DNA of 64,000 bases from Planktothrix agardhii NIES-204 (GCA_003609755.1 AP017991.1:4017001-4081000); one strand, 5' to 3'; positions 1 through 8,110 are shown, numbered from the stretch's first letter. The notes: a model not told the origin generated them from the sequence alone. Numbers and translations are program-made.

Positions 1-383
1 TGAGCGATTTGCCATAACCAATTCAGTTGGCGCATTGCCGTTGCATCGGGCCACAGAGCCGCCAGTGTGGGCATTAGGGTTTCCCCATGGTCTGCAATCG
101 GCCCTTTTTCTAAAAGGATGATCGGTTTATTAATTCCTCCCTTAGCTGGGGAGATAATTCCATAGACCTGCGGAATGTGCAACCGATAGGCAAATAATTT
201 TAGATAGGGAGAAATCTGATCAGAAATCTCACTGGGTATTTCCGGCAACAGTTCTGGTCGCGTATCTACTACAATTCGATTGGTTTTGACCAGGTAGCGA
301 TCTGCGATCATCGTTCCCGAAGGCTGATCTTCGATCCCCTCGCCTACCGTCCACAGATATTGTTTTGCCACAGGATTTTGCAT
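1..383 (-). CDS. Probable PP2C-type Ser/Thr phosphatase family protein, N-terminal part (runs off left edge)
   Basis: Only the first 127 codons lie in the window. The ATG at 383 has GAGGA just upstream and an in-frame TGA 12 nt upstream, which fixes the start. The product opens with KQYLWTVGEGIEDQPSG, continues with DRYLVKTNRIVVDT, and carries MRQLNWLWQIA at the edge. This resembles the segment that precedes the catalytic PP2C domain in a cyanobacterial family of protein phosphatases. The metal-binding Asp motifs would lie beyond the edge, so the assignment rests on N-terminal resemblance only. No CxxC zinc ribbon is seen at the N-terminus. Confidence 0.5.
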   Translation of the reverse strand, partial: MQNPVAKQYLWTVGEGIEDQPSGTMIADRYLVKTNRIVVDTRPELLPEIPSEISDQISPYLKLFAYRLHIPQVYGIISPAKGGINKPIILLEKGPIADHGETLMPTLAALWPDATAMRQLNWLWQIA

Positions 384-654
384 TTGGGTTCCTCACGCCT
401 GGCGTTGCCACTCAAAAGTGATCTTCTAAAATTAGGATGGTTTATCGTTGTTATCTACCCCATGGGTTGGGGGCGATAACACCAGAACCACAATAGATGT
501 CCAGTCCTGTCCAATTTTGATAACTCACCCTAAAAATTAGCACCAATTGGCAATCAAGATCAGGTAATCTGAACTATTGTAGCCTTTGAACATCACCATC
601 TGCTTGACCATTTGTTGTTAATTTTTCTTGGCTCTGGGCAAGGATGCTTACAGC
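384..654. other. Intergenic region with a short hairpin
   Basis: A 270-bp divergent gap between the phosphatase-like gene and the small + strand gene. It should hold both promoters, but no convincing -35/-10 pair could be fixed. A 31-bp hairpin with arms GTTATC (450-455) and GATAAC (475-480) encloses an inner C/G-rich pairing. No further gene was seen. Confidence 0.4.
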
Positions 655-915
655 ATGAGTGATTCTCCCCCTAACCCCTCCGATGACCCTAATTTATTAC
701 CTTATTTGGAAATTAATGAACGCTTGACTCAACTCAAAAAGTCTCACGGTCACTATTACCAGATGATTAATTTAGAGGTTTGGGCTTTAATTGAAACCAT
801 GGATCAGTTTTTTCCAGGTTCTTGGAATCGATTTATGAATAACCGTCAACTTTCCATGAAACAATTCTTACGGCGTCAGCGATCGCAAAAACAATCCCCA
901 GCACCCGATGAGTAG
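655..915 (+). CDS. Conserved hypothetical protein (86 aa)
   Basis: The ATG at 655 is preferred over an upstream TTG at 628; AAGGA lies about 12 nt upstream. The protein is soluble, small and rich in charged and aromatic residues, with a helical core (LEINERLTQLKKSHGHYYQM, then LEVWALIETMDQFFPGSW) and a basic C-terminus (MKQFLRRQRSQK). I recognise it only as resembling short cyanobacterial proteins of unknown function; there is no signal peptide or membrane segment. It converges with ndhM, and a hairpin separates the two 3' ends. Function unknown. Confidence 0.7.
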   Translation: MSDSPPNPSDDPNLLPYLEINERLTQLKKSHGHYYQMINLEVWALIETMDQFFPGSWNRFMNNRQLSMKQFLRRQRSQKQSPAPDE

Positions 916-965
916 GCTGATTTGAGGGTGATCATAAGGTTTAGGGTATATACAAACTCACCATC

Positions 966-996
966 AAGAGTCTGTATATGGTGAGTACAGACTCTT
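966..996. terminator. Bidirectional terminator-like hairpin
   Basis: Perfect 11-bp arms AAGAGTCTGTA (966-976) and TACAGACTCTT (986-996) around a 9-nt loop. It sits between the convergent 3' ends of the 86-aa gene and ndhM, so it could end transcription in both directions. No strong U-tract follows, so factor-independent function is inferred from position. Confidence 0.55.
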
Positions 997-1012
997 AATG
1001 GTCATAATTTTA

Positions 1013-1345
1013 CTAATTGCCGACTCGGGGTAATCCCATACTATAGTTTACCGCCCGACAGTCGAGGTTATAGCTAATTTCACCTTTTTGGATCAGCGAT
1101 CGCACTAAATGCTCTAAATCTGATCCAATTCGACGTAAATTATATTCGGTGAGGTCTTCGCCACTGAAAGCCTCGACTAACTCATCAAATTTACGATAGA
1201 CTTTTTGCACAGCCTGATCATTCCAGTTAAATTCGTTATCGGGATCAATATCCAAGGTCAATACTTGTTCATTGTCCACTAACTCCTCATCTTTAATTTC
1301 CGCCGTATAAATATGAATATGGCGAGTTGTTGATTTCAGCAGCAT
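1013..1345 (-). CDS. ndhM: NAD(P)H-quinone oxidoreductase subunit M
   Basis: The 110-aa protein matches the cyanobacterial/plastid NdhM subunit along its whole length. It begins MLLKSTTRHIHIYTAEIKD and contains LDIDPDNEFNWND, KVYRKFDELVEAFSGEDLTE and ISYNLDCRAVNYSMGLP. NdhM is a peripheral, oxygenic-photosynthesis-specific subunit of the NDH-1 complex. That complex drives cyclic electron flow around photosystem I, respiration and CO2 uptake at the thylakoid membrane. It has the family's usual length with no missing segment. It stands alone, divergent from the inositol-monophosphatase-family gene across 64 bp, so it probably has its own promoter. Confidence 0.96.
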   Translation of the reverse strand: MLLKSTTRHIHIYTAEIKDEELVDNEQVLTLDIDPDNEFNWNDQAVQKVYRKFDELVEAFSGEDLTEYNLRRIGSDLEHLVRSLIQKGEISYNLDCRAVNYSMGLPRVGN

Positions 1346-1409
1346 AAGCGGTTTAACTGAATAGATTTTATCTGGATTGTTTTTTATTTTGCCATTACTT
1401 TAGGAAATA

Positions 1410-2207
1410 ATGACTAATTTTTGGGATCAAATTTTTGACTTTGCACTTACCACGGCTACCGACGTTGGACAACAGTTAATCCTCGATTTTGGCACAGTCC
1501 AAGCCTCGGAAAAAGCCGATGGTAGTTTAGTTACCCAGTCTGATCAGTGGGCTGATCAGGAAATTCGCACGCGCATTGCTGATACTTTTCCTGATCATGG
1601 GGTGATTAGTGAAGAAGCTGAACATATTTTTCCCAATACGGACTGGTGTTGGGTGATTGATCCTTTAGATGGTACAACTAATTTTGCCAGAGGTATTCCA
1701 ATTTGGGGGATTTCTCTAGGATTACTTTATCAAGGTACTCCGGTTTTTGGTTTGATTCATTTACCGCCTCTACATCAAACTTTTCATGGGTTTTGGTATG
1801 GTGCATCGGGATTAACTGGCCCAGAAGGAGCTTTTTTAAATGGTAAACCCATTCATGCTAGTTCTGATACCTTGAGTTCTAATCACTTTTTTAACCTCTG
1901 TTCTCGAAGTATTGCGATCGCGCCCCAAATTCCTTGTAAAATTCGGATGTTAGGCATGGCGGCTTATAATTTCCTCACGGTTGCCTTCGGTGCAACATTA
2001 GGGGGAGTGGAAGCGACTCCTAAAATTTGGGATATCGCCGGAAGTTGGGTCATTGTTAAATCGGCGGGTGCGGTTTGGTGTCCTCTGTCTCCCGAACCCT
2101 TTCCCTTAGAAGTGAGTCGAGATTATGGTACTCAATCCTATCCTACATTAGTTGTCAGTCAGGCTGAATTATTATCGGTATTTCAACCCTTAGCCCAATA
2201 TTTATAG
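1410..2207 (+). CDS. Inositol monophosphatase family protein
   Basis: The 265-aa protein of the Mg2+/Li+-dependent phosphatase superfamily shows the ordered signature residues: the metal-binding pair in ISEEAEH, the core motif WVIDPLDGTTNF at about residues 83-94, and the C-terminal motif KIWDIAGSW near residue 206. Family members dephosphorylate inositol-1-phosphate, histidinol phosphate or related sugar phosphates; the substrate cannot be read from sequence. The start follows TAGGAAAT. The gene ends in front of a short hairpin (CCGCT..AGCGG near 2232-2247). A 32-bp internal segment (1950-1981) recurs downstream at 2479-2510. Confidence 0.9.
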   Translation: MTNFWDQIFDFALTTATDVGQQLILDFGTVQASEKADGSLVTQSDQWADQEIRTRIADTFPDHGVISEEAEHIFPNTDWCWVIDPLDGTTNFARGIPIWGISLGLLYQGTPVFGLIHLPPLHQTFHGFWYGASGLTGPEGAFLNGKPIHASSDTLSSNHFFNLCSRSIAIAPQIPCKIRMLGMAAYNFLTVAFGATLGGVEATPKIWDIAGSWVIVKSAGAVWCPLSPEPFPLEVSRDYGTQSYPTLVVSQAELLSVFQPLAQYL

Positions 2208-2683
2208 GAGTTTCAGTCGGATAATCTATATCCGCTTAAACTAGCGGAGCTTTACATTATCTTTATAAACAAGCTGGGAAAATTAAAGATTTGGTAAAAC
2301 TTCTCTGGTAGCTATTGTGCTTTTTTAGGGGGGAGTTAATAATGGGGTCAGTTACAAAAACTTAGTGAAACTTCTCGAACAAGACTTTAACTTGATCAAG
2401 AGATGTCTAATAACTAAGGAGTTAGATCAGTGGAACAAGCTAACGTCAGCTGTTATTCATTTATACGTTTCTTGACTATTAGGCATGGCGGCTTATAATT
2501 TCCTCACGGTCGCCTAATGTAATCCTTAGTGCTATAACTGGACTCTTCAGAAATCCCCTTGTCTTCAGAATGGGGAAGCCTAACCTTCCCTTTTCAACTT
2601 TTTGTTACGATCCCTTCCCAAAATGCCCAAATTAGTTGACATTAGTTAACGATTATCTCAATTTATGAAGGAGCTATTCAACA
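2208..2683. other. 476-bp intergenic region upstream of psaM with gene and repeat fragments
   Basis: It holds a short hairpin after the phosphatase gene (about 2232-2247), an exact 32-bp copy of part of that gene (2479-2510), and, on the minus strand at about 2513-2541, a sequence (ttatagcactaaggattaca) resembling the left end of the repeat element at 22232. The stretch just before psaM contains TTGACA (2636-2641), but no well-spaced -10 could be assigned. No other ORF was found. Confidence 0.55.
2479..2510 (+). repeat. Exact 32-bp duplicate of an inositol-monophosphatase-gene segment
   Basis: Positions 2479-2510 are identical to 1950-1981 inside the preceding gene, in the same orientation and 529 bp further on. 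Similarity continues for about five bases after one mismatch. It lies in non-coding DNA and keeps no useful reading frame. Confidence 0.9.
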
Positions 2684-2779
2684 ATGGCATTAACAGATAC
2701 TCAGGTGTACATTGCCCTGGTTGTTGCCTTGATCCCCGGAATTTTGGCCTTCCGTTTGGCGACCGAACTGTATAAATAG
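2684..2779 (+). CDS. psaM: Photosystem I reaction centre subunit XII (PsaM)
   Basis: A 31-residue [23 protein letters not shown] followed by [11 protein letters not shown], matches PsaM in length and sequence. It is essentially one transmembrane helix with a short N-terminal extension. PsaM is a small thylakoid membrane subunit at the periphery of photosystem I that helps stabilise PSI trimers. The start is supported by AAGGAG (2668-2673) 10 nt upstream. It lies alone between two long non-coding stretches, so it is probably transcribed singly. It is too short for ordinary ORF cut-offs. Confidence 0.95.
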   Translation: MALTDTQVYIALVVALIPGILAFRLATELYK

Positions 2780-3030
2780 AAACTTTCAAACTTATTAGTG
2801 AAAATTCACTGATAACGGGTCAATTTATAAATCTGTCTCGACAAAAACAACCCAAATAGCAGACAATTAACCCCAAATGGGATAGAGTATTGTGTGTTAA
2901 CTCGGTAACGGTGTCGGGACAGTTTTTTTTGGAATCCGCATCGGATGTTAATTCTTAACCCGTTTTGGGGAAAGCTAGAACCCTCTCCTGCTGTTGGTGT
3001 TCCGTTGGTTGTGACGTTAGTAAAAAGATC

Positions 3031-3471
3031 ATGTCTGCGATTCGACCTGTTCCCCAAATTATTCCATCTATTTCCCCTTCTCGCCGTCCCCGTGCGCGTC
3101 GAGCCGCCAAACGACGAACAATTCATAACCCGGGTCTACTTACGATTGAAACGACCGTCAAGTTAGGTGTTAATCTAATTTTATCTGCTTTTGCCCTCTC
3201 TGCATTAATTCAGATTTTGCCCCAACATCGTTCGGCTTCAGAAAAACTTCAGGATATTCGGGCTGAGGTGAAAATGACAGAAGAAAGAGTAATCAAAGAA
3301 AGGGAAGAATTTACTCGCTATTTTGATCCCCAGCAAACTAAAAGTATTATGCAGGAACAGGGGAATCTGATTGATCCCACTCAAAAGCCGATTATTTTCT
3401 TAGAAAAACGTCCAAGCACCATCGCAGAATCAACGGAGGAACCAACAACCACTTACGCAGGTTTAGAATAG
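3031..3471 (+). CDS. Single-pass membrane protein with coiled coil (FtsB/DivIC-like layout)
   Basis: Start chosen at MSAIRPVPQI because the N-terminal extension of the longer frame is cysteine-rich and unlike a real N-terminus. The 146-aa product has a basic, Pro/Arg-rich cytoplasmic head (residues 1-32), one hydrophobic helix (about 43-63), a charged coiled coil (about 68-95) and a C-terminal region with FDPQQTKSIMQEQGNLIDP. This order resembles bitopic septum proteins such as FtsB/DivIC, but sequence identity to them is not evident. I infer a cell-envelope role only. It is followed by another small membrane protein, perhaps co-transcribed. Confidence 0.65.
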   Translation: MSAIRPVPQIIPSISPSRRPRARRAAKRRTIHNPGLLTIETTVKLGVNLILSAFALSALIQILPQHRSASEKLQDIRAEVKMTEERVIKEREEFTRYFDPQQTKSIMQEQGNLIDPTQKPIIFLEKRPSTIAESTEEPTTTYAGLE

Positions 3472-3516
3472 AACCTAGAAAAACTTTGTGCGGTGAAAAT
3501 AGGGAGAATCAGATTT

Positions 3517-3747
3517 ATGGAACGTTCAAAAATTGTTGCGTATATTACGGGTGGGATTTCAATTATTTTAGCGTTGGCTTATTTATTACTTGTCTCTGTA
3601 TTAGATTTCCGAGGTGAAATGTTACCCGCACCCGTAAGTCAAATTCCATCGACTGTATTAGTTGAAAATATAGTAGGGAATCTAAGTGTCCACTTCCAAT
3701 CTGTTATAGCAACCGCCAAGGCAGTTAGGACACCAGACGGACATTAG
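3517..3747 (+). CDS. Small single-pass membrane protein with repeat-derived C-terminus
   Basis: ATG at 3517 chosen; the upstream start at 3493 would add eight residues. The 76-aa product has one clear hydrophobic helix in its first 30 residues (YITGGISIILALAYLLLV) and then LDFRGEMLPAP, which looks like the conserved core of a short cyanobacterial protein. From about residue 63 (position 3704) the frame runs into a dispersed repeat element, which supplies the last 14 codons (VIATAKAVRTPDGH) and the stop. The tail is therefore probably not ancestral. Function unknown. Confidence 0.6.
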   Translation: MERSKIVAYITGGISIILALAYLLLVSVLDFRGEMLPAPVSQIPSTVLVENIVGNLSVHFQSVIATAKAVRTPDGH

Positions 3748-3860
3748 AACCCAGACGGTGAAGTATTTCCCCCCTGTTCCCTGCGCGGCCTGTTCCGGCG
3801 TTCCCTCCCCCCCTAGCCCTGCGTGCACGGGGGGTTTGGGGTGGCTGTTCCGGTGTTCCC
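3704..3860 (+). repeat. Dispersed GTTCC/CCCCCGTGCACGGGGG element, copy A
   Basis: It starts TTATAGCAACCGCCAAGGC, runs through GAACCCAGACGG and AAGTATTT, then a C/G-rich palindromic part (..TGCGTGCACGGGGGG) flanked by GTTCCGGTGTTCCC motifs. The same order of segments appears inverted at 20542-20681. Related shorter copies lie at 22232-22378 and 37250-37312, and a tandem form at 32085-32361. It overlaps the 3' end of the preceding small gene. Confidence 0.85.
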
Positions 3861-3900
3861 GATTCCCGGTTCCCTGTTCCCTTATTTGTCCCACTTTAAC

Positions 3901-4107
3901 TTAGTTTAATTTTAAAGCACTCACAGGGACATCATCCCAAGATTCAACGCTTCTTAGCACAGCAACCCAACCTTCTTGTTTTTGGGTTTCGGTTAGGTCT
4001 TTTTGAAAGGATTCATGACAGTCCTGAGCTTGCTTTTCATCGGAACAAGCAATACAAGAGTAAACAATTCCCATCGGATCAAGTTGTTCATTTACCCAAA
4101 TTATCAT
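3901..4107 (-). CDS. Conserved hypothetical protein (68 aa)
   Basis: Start placed at MIIWVNEQLDP (4107); the six-residue basic extension from 4125 looks spurious. The product is small and soluble with two cysteine-containing segments (IVYSCIACSDE and AQDCHESFQKDL) and ends EGWVAVLRSVESWDDVPVSA. No known catalytic motif is visible. It resembles short cyanobacterial unknowns. It is transcribed in the same direction as, and 68 bp downstream of, the GNAT gene. Function unknown. Confidence 0.65.
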   Translation of the reverse strand: MIIWVNEQLDPMGIVYSCIACSDEKQAQDCHESFQKDLTETQKQEGWVAVLRSVESWDDVPVSALKLN

Positions 4108-4175
4108 TGTAAATCTTCTTCTCACCCCATATTAGTAAATTGCTTTCATTTTATATTAAATTGGGAAGAATTTGC

Positions 4176-4664
4176 CTATTTATTTTTTCCATATTGTGTT
4201 AAGGATTCTCCCGTTAAACGACAAATCCGCCAGTCGGGTAAAATTTTAGCTCCTATTTTTTGATAAAAATTAATAGCGGGTTGATTCCATTCTAAAACCG
4301 ACCATTCTAAACGCCCATAGCCTCTGGATACTGCTAATTCTGCTAGATAGGTAATTAAGGCTTTCCCAATACCTTGACGACGATATTCAGCAAGTACAAA
4401 TAAATCTTCTAAATACATTCCAGGTTGGGTTAAAAAGGTAGAATAATTATTGAAAAATAGAGCGAAACCCACGGTTTTCCCTTGAATTTCAGCTAAGATA
4501 GCTTCCGCATAACAAGGAGAACCAAATAAATGTTGTTTTAATGTTTCCGCATTTCCTGTTACTTCATGGGATAATTTTTCATATTCGGCTAAGGCTTGAA
4601 TTAACTCAAATAAAACAGAAATATCCTCAATAGTTGCGGGTCGTAAAGTTGCGGATTTAGACAT
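4176..4664 (-). CDS. GNAT family N-acetyltransferase (diamine acetyltransferase-like)
   Basis: The 162-aa protein has the GNAT fold order: LRPATIEDISVLFELI at the N-terminus, the central strand MYLEDLFVLAEYR, the acetyl-CoA loop RRQGIGKALI (motif A) and the C-terminal ARYDVLEWN-equivalent LEWSVLEWNQPAINFYQKIG. This arrangement, in particular EDLFV followed by WNQPAINFY, is typical of the spermidine/diamine N-acetyltransferase-like branch. The substrate is inferred, not shown. It lies downstream of the sigma-factor gene, separated by a hairpin at 4690-4708. Confidence 0.88.
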   Translation of the reverse strand: MSKSATLRPATIEDISVLFELIQALAEYEKLSHEVTGNAETLKQHLFGSPCYAEAILAEIQGKTVGFALFFNNYSTFLTQPGMYLEDLFVLAEYRRQGIGKALITYLAELAVSRGYGRLEWSVLEWNQPAINFYQKIGAKILPDWRICRLTGESLTQYGKNK

Positions 4665-4689
4665 ATAAATATTGAAGGTTTGACAATGA

Positions 4690-4708
4690 CAAGAGAACGA
4701 TTCTCTTG
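4690..4708. terminator. Hairpin downstream of the sigma factor gene
   Basis: Arms CAAGAGAA (4690-4697) and TTCTCTTG (4701-4708) with a 3-nt loop. It sits between the 3' end of the sigma factor gene and the GNAT start, both on the minus strand. Probably a terminator or attenuator. Confidence 0.5.
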
Positions 4709-4747
4709 CTCATTATTGTACCACAATTTTAATCAATAATCAATTGA

Positions 4748-5746
4748 TTATCTTATCCAACCTTTTAAGCGTTCAGCAACATTAGGACGGCGTAATTTTC
4801 GCATGGCTCGGGCTTGAATTTGTCGAACTCGTTCCCGGGATAAATTATAGACTGCACTGACTTCTTCTAAGGTGTAAGGAACGCCTGTAACTAATCCAAA
4901 ACGCAGGGCTAAAACATCTTTTTCCCGTTCAGTTAAAACTGTTCCTAAAACCTCTAATAAATCCTGTCGCATCATCATTTCATTCATTTGAGCTTCAGGG
5001 GTTTGGGTTTCTTGATCTTCTAAAATATCCATTAATTCCGAGGTTTCTTCAGAACCAATTCGATGATTTAAAGATAGGGATTTACGGTGAACTTGTTCGA
5101 GTAAAATCACTTGTTCGGGGGTAATTCCCATCGCCTCCGCTAGTTCTGCTTGGGTGGGTTTTCGACGGAGCGATTGCTTTAAATCTCGATAGGTTAACTT
5201 CATTTTATTCAACTGTTCAACAATATGAACAGGTAAGCGAATTGTTCTCCCTTGATTAGCAATTGTGCGGGTAATTCCTTGACGAATCCACCAATAGGCG
5301 TAGGTCGAGAATTTATAGCCTTTATCGGGATCAAATTTTTCGGTGGCACGGTTGAGTCCCAAGGCTCCTTCTTGAATTAAATCTAATAATGGAACTCCTC
5401 GATTAATATAACGTTTAGCAATAGATACGACTAACCGTAAATTAGAACTAATCATCCGGTTTTTTGCAGCATTTCCTGATTGTAAACGATGTTTTAGTTC
5501 TGTTTCAGTTACTCCCACTAAAGTTGCGAGTTCTGGGGGAGTAGGTAAACGTCCTAATTCCAGGGTAAGTTGAGTTTGTTGGGCTTCGATTTTAACTAAA
5601 CTTTGAATATGACGAGCGAGTTCGATTTCTTCATCGGGTTTGAGTAAAGGATAACGCGCCATCCGTTTAAACAGTGCGGCGATGGCGTCATCTCCAGATG
5701 CAGTCGCTTCTATAATCGGGAAAAATGTGGCATTCTGTGGATTCAT
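4748..5746 (-). CDS. Group 2 sigma-70 family RNA polymerase sigma factor
   Basis: Start set at MNPQNATFFP (5746) because GGAGG lies seven bases upstream; a start at 5773 would leave that site inside the gene. The 332-aa protein lacks region 1.1 and has all other parts. Region 1.2 includes DDAIAALFKRMARYPLLKPD. Region 2 includes LRLVVSIAKRYINRG and FSTYAYWWIRQGITRTIANQ. Region 3 follows, and region 4 carries LTEREKDVLALRFGL and the helix-turn-helix LSRERVRQIQARAMRKLR. This is the layout of the non-essential SigB/C/D/E-type factors of cyanobacteria that retune transcription under stress, light or nutrient change. The exact paralogue cannot be named. Confidence 0.93.
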   Translation of the reverse strand: MNPQNATFFPIIEATASGDDAIAALFKRMARYPLLKPDEEIELARHIQSLVKIEAQQTQLTLELGRLPTPPELATLVGVTETELKHRLQSGNAAKNRMISSNLRLVVSIAKRYINRGVPLLDLIQEGALGLNRATEKFDPDKGYKFSTYAYWWIRQGITRTIANQGRTIRLPVHIVEQLNKMKLTYRDLKQSLRRKPTQAELAEAMGITPEQVILLEQVHRKSLSLNHRIGSEETSELMDILEDQETQTPEAQMNEMMMRQDLLEVLGTVLTEREKDVLALRFGLVTGVPYTLEEVSAVYNLSRERVRQIQARAMRKLRRPNVAERLKGWIR

Positions 5747-5946
5747 TGTATCCTCCAGGTTAAGATTCGCCATGACAGAATGGTTTTGACGATCTAGAAT
5801 TCGAGCAGTCTACTTTTAGTTGTCCCCATCCTTCAAATCTTGAGTCCGATTTAAAGATCAGGAAATACTATCCATCACTACTTGATGCTGGTTCTATTAT
5901 AGAAGACTTGTTGAAAAGACAGGGAAATCCTTGGTATGGTTATAAT

Positions 5947-7251
5947 TTACTCATTCATATTTCTTAATGTTGCTACCGCAGAAGGGGAAATTCGACTGAG
6001 GTAACGGAAAATCCAATATTTCATAATGGTATCCAAAATCACGGGAAAAGTGGCAATGAACAAAAAGATAAAGCTACGATTCGGCGCAATTCCAAGGTGA
6101 TTAGAAAATCCTTCTAATAGAACTTCCCAACCATGGGGAGAGTGAAAACCGACAAAGATATCCGTGAGTAAAATAATAATAAATGCCTTAGCACTATCAC
6201 TCAAATCATACATGACCGTATCCAGCAAGGATTTTAAGGCGGCTAACCCTTGGCGATTGAAAGCAATGACTAAAGCAAAGGCAATTAATCCCACGAAATC
6301 CGCAAAAATATTACTAATCGCTTCACTGCTTCTGTGATTAAAGTCTTGGGCAATTTCCTCGGCTTTTTCCGCCATTTTCTTTTCAACTTCTTCGGCTTCA
6401 ATAGCGGGAGTTTTGTAAAGTAAACTGCTCATTTGCAGTTCTTCTTGATATGATTTTAACTCATGAAGGGCTTCTTCTTTCATTTCTGGGTTAAGAAATA
6501 AAGTAACTTCATGGGTTTGTCGATAGTGTTCTACTAGGGGAATAAAGGCAAAATTTTTAGATAGTTGTTGTGATAAAAGGGGAATTAAAATAAGCAGCAA
6601 TAGGAAATTAATCGCTAATTTTGTTTTTTTTCGGGATGCTCGGTAACTATTCATTAACCGTTCTTCGGAACTATCATCTAATTCCGTTTGGATCTTTTGA
6701 AACGTGCGTCCAATCGAACGGGGTAAAGTCCCACTTTTTTTTCCTTTAAACATTTCTCCAGAGGCTTGAACTTCTACAAAATCCAGAGGGGATAAACCCG
6801 ATGGGTCATTAGATTTTCCGTTGTTTAGTTTGTTTTCAGATGTAAACCGAGAGTCATCAGATGATAAGGGGAAACCGGGAGAATCATATTGATATTTATC
6901 AACAACTTCATCAATAAATCTTAATTTATCAATAAATTCTATGTTTCCCGAATTGTCTAAACTCCGGGTTAGTTTGAATTCATTTAGTTTGAATTTAATC
7001 GTGTTCAAATGCCGCTCAACATCCTTAATAAAGCACTCTAAAACACTGGGACTATATTGGGGTGCGTCTTCGGAAACTTTTCGACCCCCAAAACGCTGAT
7101 CTTCTATGGTTTTTATCGCTAAAGCAGCTTGATAGGCTTGTTCTAACGCCCGTTCTGGGGTTTTATGAAACCATTGATTACTGGATTTAAACACATTCGA
7201 GAATCGAGTGCCTAAACTACCTTTTTGAACTTTGATAATAGAATTACTCAT
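5947..7251 (-). CDS. pxcA: Proton extrusion protein PxcA (CemA homologue)
   Basis: The 434-aa protein has a long hydrophilic N-terminal half and a C-terminal CemA domain. Membrane segments fall at about 213-230 (LAINFLLLLILIPLLSQQL), 310-330 (ADFVGLIAFALVIAF), 355-375 (AFIIILLTDIFVGFHSPHGW) and 395-415. FHSPHGWE and the C-terminal RYLSRISPSAVATLRNMNE are characteristic. PxcA is required for light-induced Na+-dependent proton extrusion, which affects inorganic carbon uptake and acid tolerance. It is inserted in the cytoplasmic or chloroplast-envelope-equivalent membrane. Its 5' side is the eroded PII-like/carbonic-anhydrase locus. Confidence 0.93.
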   Translation of the reverse strand: MSNSIIKVQKGSLGTRFSNVFKSSNQWFHKTPERALEQAYQAALAIKTIEDQRFGGRKVSEDAPQYSPSVLECFIKDVERHLNTIKFKLNEFKLTRSLDNSGNIEFIDKLRFIDEVVDKYQYDSPGFPLSSDDSRFTSENKLNNGKSNDPSGLSPLDFVEVQASGEMFKGKKSGTLPRSIGRTFQKIQTELDDSSEERLMNSYRASRKKTKLAINFLLLLILIPLLSQQLSKNFAFIPLVEHYRQTHEVTLFLNPEMKEEALHELKSYQEELQMSSLLYKTPAIEAEEVEKKMAEKAEEIAQDFNHRSSEAISNIFADFVGLIAFALVIAFNRQGLAALKSLLDTVMYDLSDSAKAFIIILLTDIFVGFHSPHGWEVLLEGFSNHLGIAPNRSFIFLFIATFPVILDTIMKYWIFRYLSRISPSAVATLRNMNE

Positions 7252-7289
7252 CTGGATGGTGTTGGCTAGAACAGAATGATAACAGGACT

Positions 7290-7938
7290 TTAACTTGGAT
7301 TTATTATCGCCAAGAGGTCAGGGACGGGAAAGGGTTCTTGTTCAAGAGGAACAAACTGATTTTGTTTAACATCATACGCTAAAATTCGTCCCGTTTCAAT
7401 TTCATAAACCCAAGCATGAAGGTGGAGTTTTCCAGCGTGTAACCTAGACCTAACAACTGGATAGGTTTCTAGGTTGGCAATTTGATTTAAAACATTAGTT
7501 TGGGTGGCAATACTTAACAATTCTTCTCCCGAATATTCTGAATAATTCTCTCCAATGATCCGACGAATTGATTCTCCATAAACTTTTAACCAATCATAGA
7601 CTAATGGCATTTGATCATACAAATTTTGGAGTTGAAGCAATCCTTTAATACTACCACACAGGGAATGTCCACAGATGATAATTTCTTTCGACTTTTTTGA
7701 GTAAAGGTGTGATGAACTCAACCAGGACATCAAGTTGTTTTTCATTGATACAAACGGTCATGATATAGCTGCTCGTAAAATTGCAGTCTAAATCAGAACA
7801 GTAAATACCCCGATCCCCTTTACCAGAGGTATCTTTAATCACGGTATATCCAAAGACTTTGACCTGATCTAAAATATCCAGGGCATCCTGAACATGAAAT
7901 GTATCAATGATGATTTCTACTTTTCTGATATCTTGCAT
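7290..7938 (-). pseudogene. PII-like gene fused out of frame to a headless beta-carbonic anhydrase
   Basis: Two overlapping minus-strand frames. The 5' frame (7938-7651, ATG at 7938) encodes a PII-like protein similar to SbtB/carboxysome-type PII: VEIIIDTFHVQDALDIL, then the T-loop-like GYTVIKDTSGKGDRG, ending near ITPLLKK. The final strand is missing. The 3' frame (to 7290) encodes the second half of a beta-carbonic anhydrase: KEIIICGHSLCGSIKGLLQL (zinc ligands His and Cys), MPLVYDWLK, LETYPVVRSRLHAGKLHLHA and WVYEIETG. The N-terminal half with the CxDSR zinc/active-site motif is absent. The frames meet around 7690-7712. This looks like a deletion that removed the end of one gene and the start of the next, so neither product should be a working enzyme or sensor. 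Confidence 0.75.
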
Positions 7939-8110
7939 ACTAAATTAACAATTCTAGTAGTGAATCCAAGTCCTAGGGGAATTATTAAGATTTTTTACAA
8001 TTGACAATGATCGTCACCTTTACTTATTTAATGATTAGGTGTTGTCAACAGTTAAACATCCAGACTCATTGAGTTGAAAACTTTCCTCAATCTAAGGAGC
8101 ATCCAGTTTT

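Noticed and set aside
229-411. 60-aa minus-strand frame
   Set aside because: It overlaps, in another frame, the probable phosphatase N-terminus, which has a ribosome site and family-like sequence.
2636-2667. psaM promoter from TTGACA at 2636
   Set aside because: No -10 hexamer at acceptable spacing was found.
2806-3166. Frames on both strands around the region between psaM and the FtsB-like gene
   Set aside because: Low-complexity shadows without ribosome sites; the + strand one overlaps the real gene in another frame.
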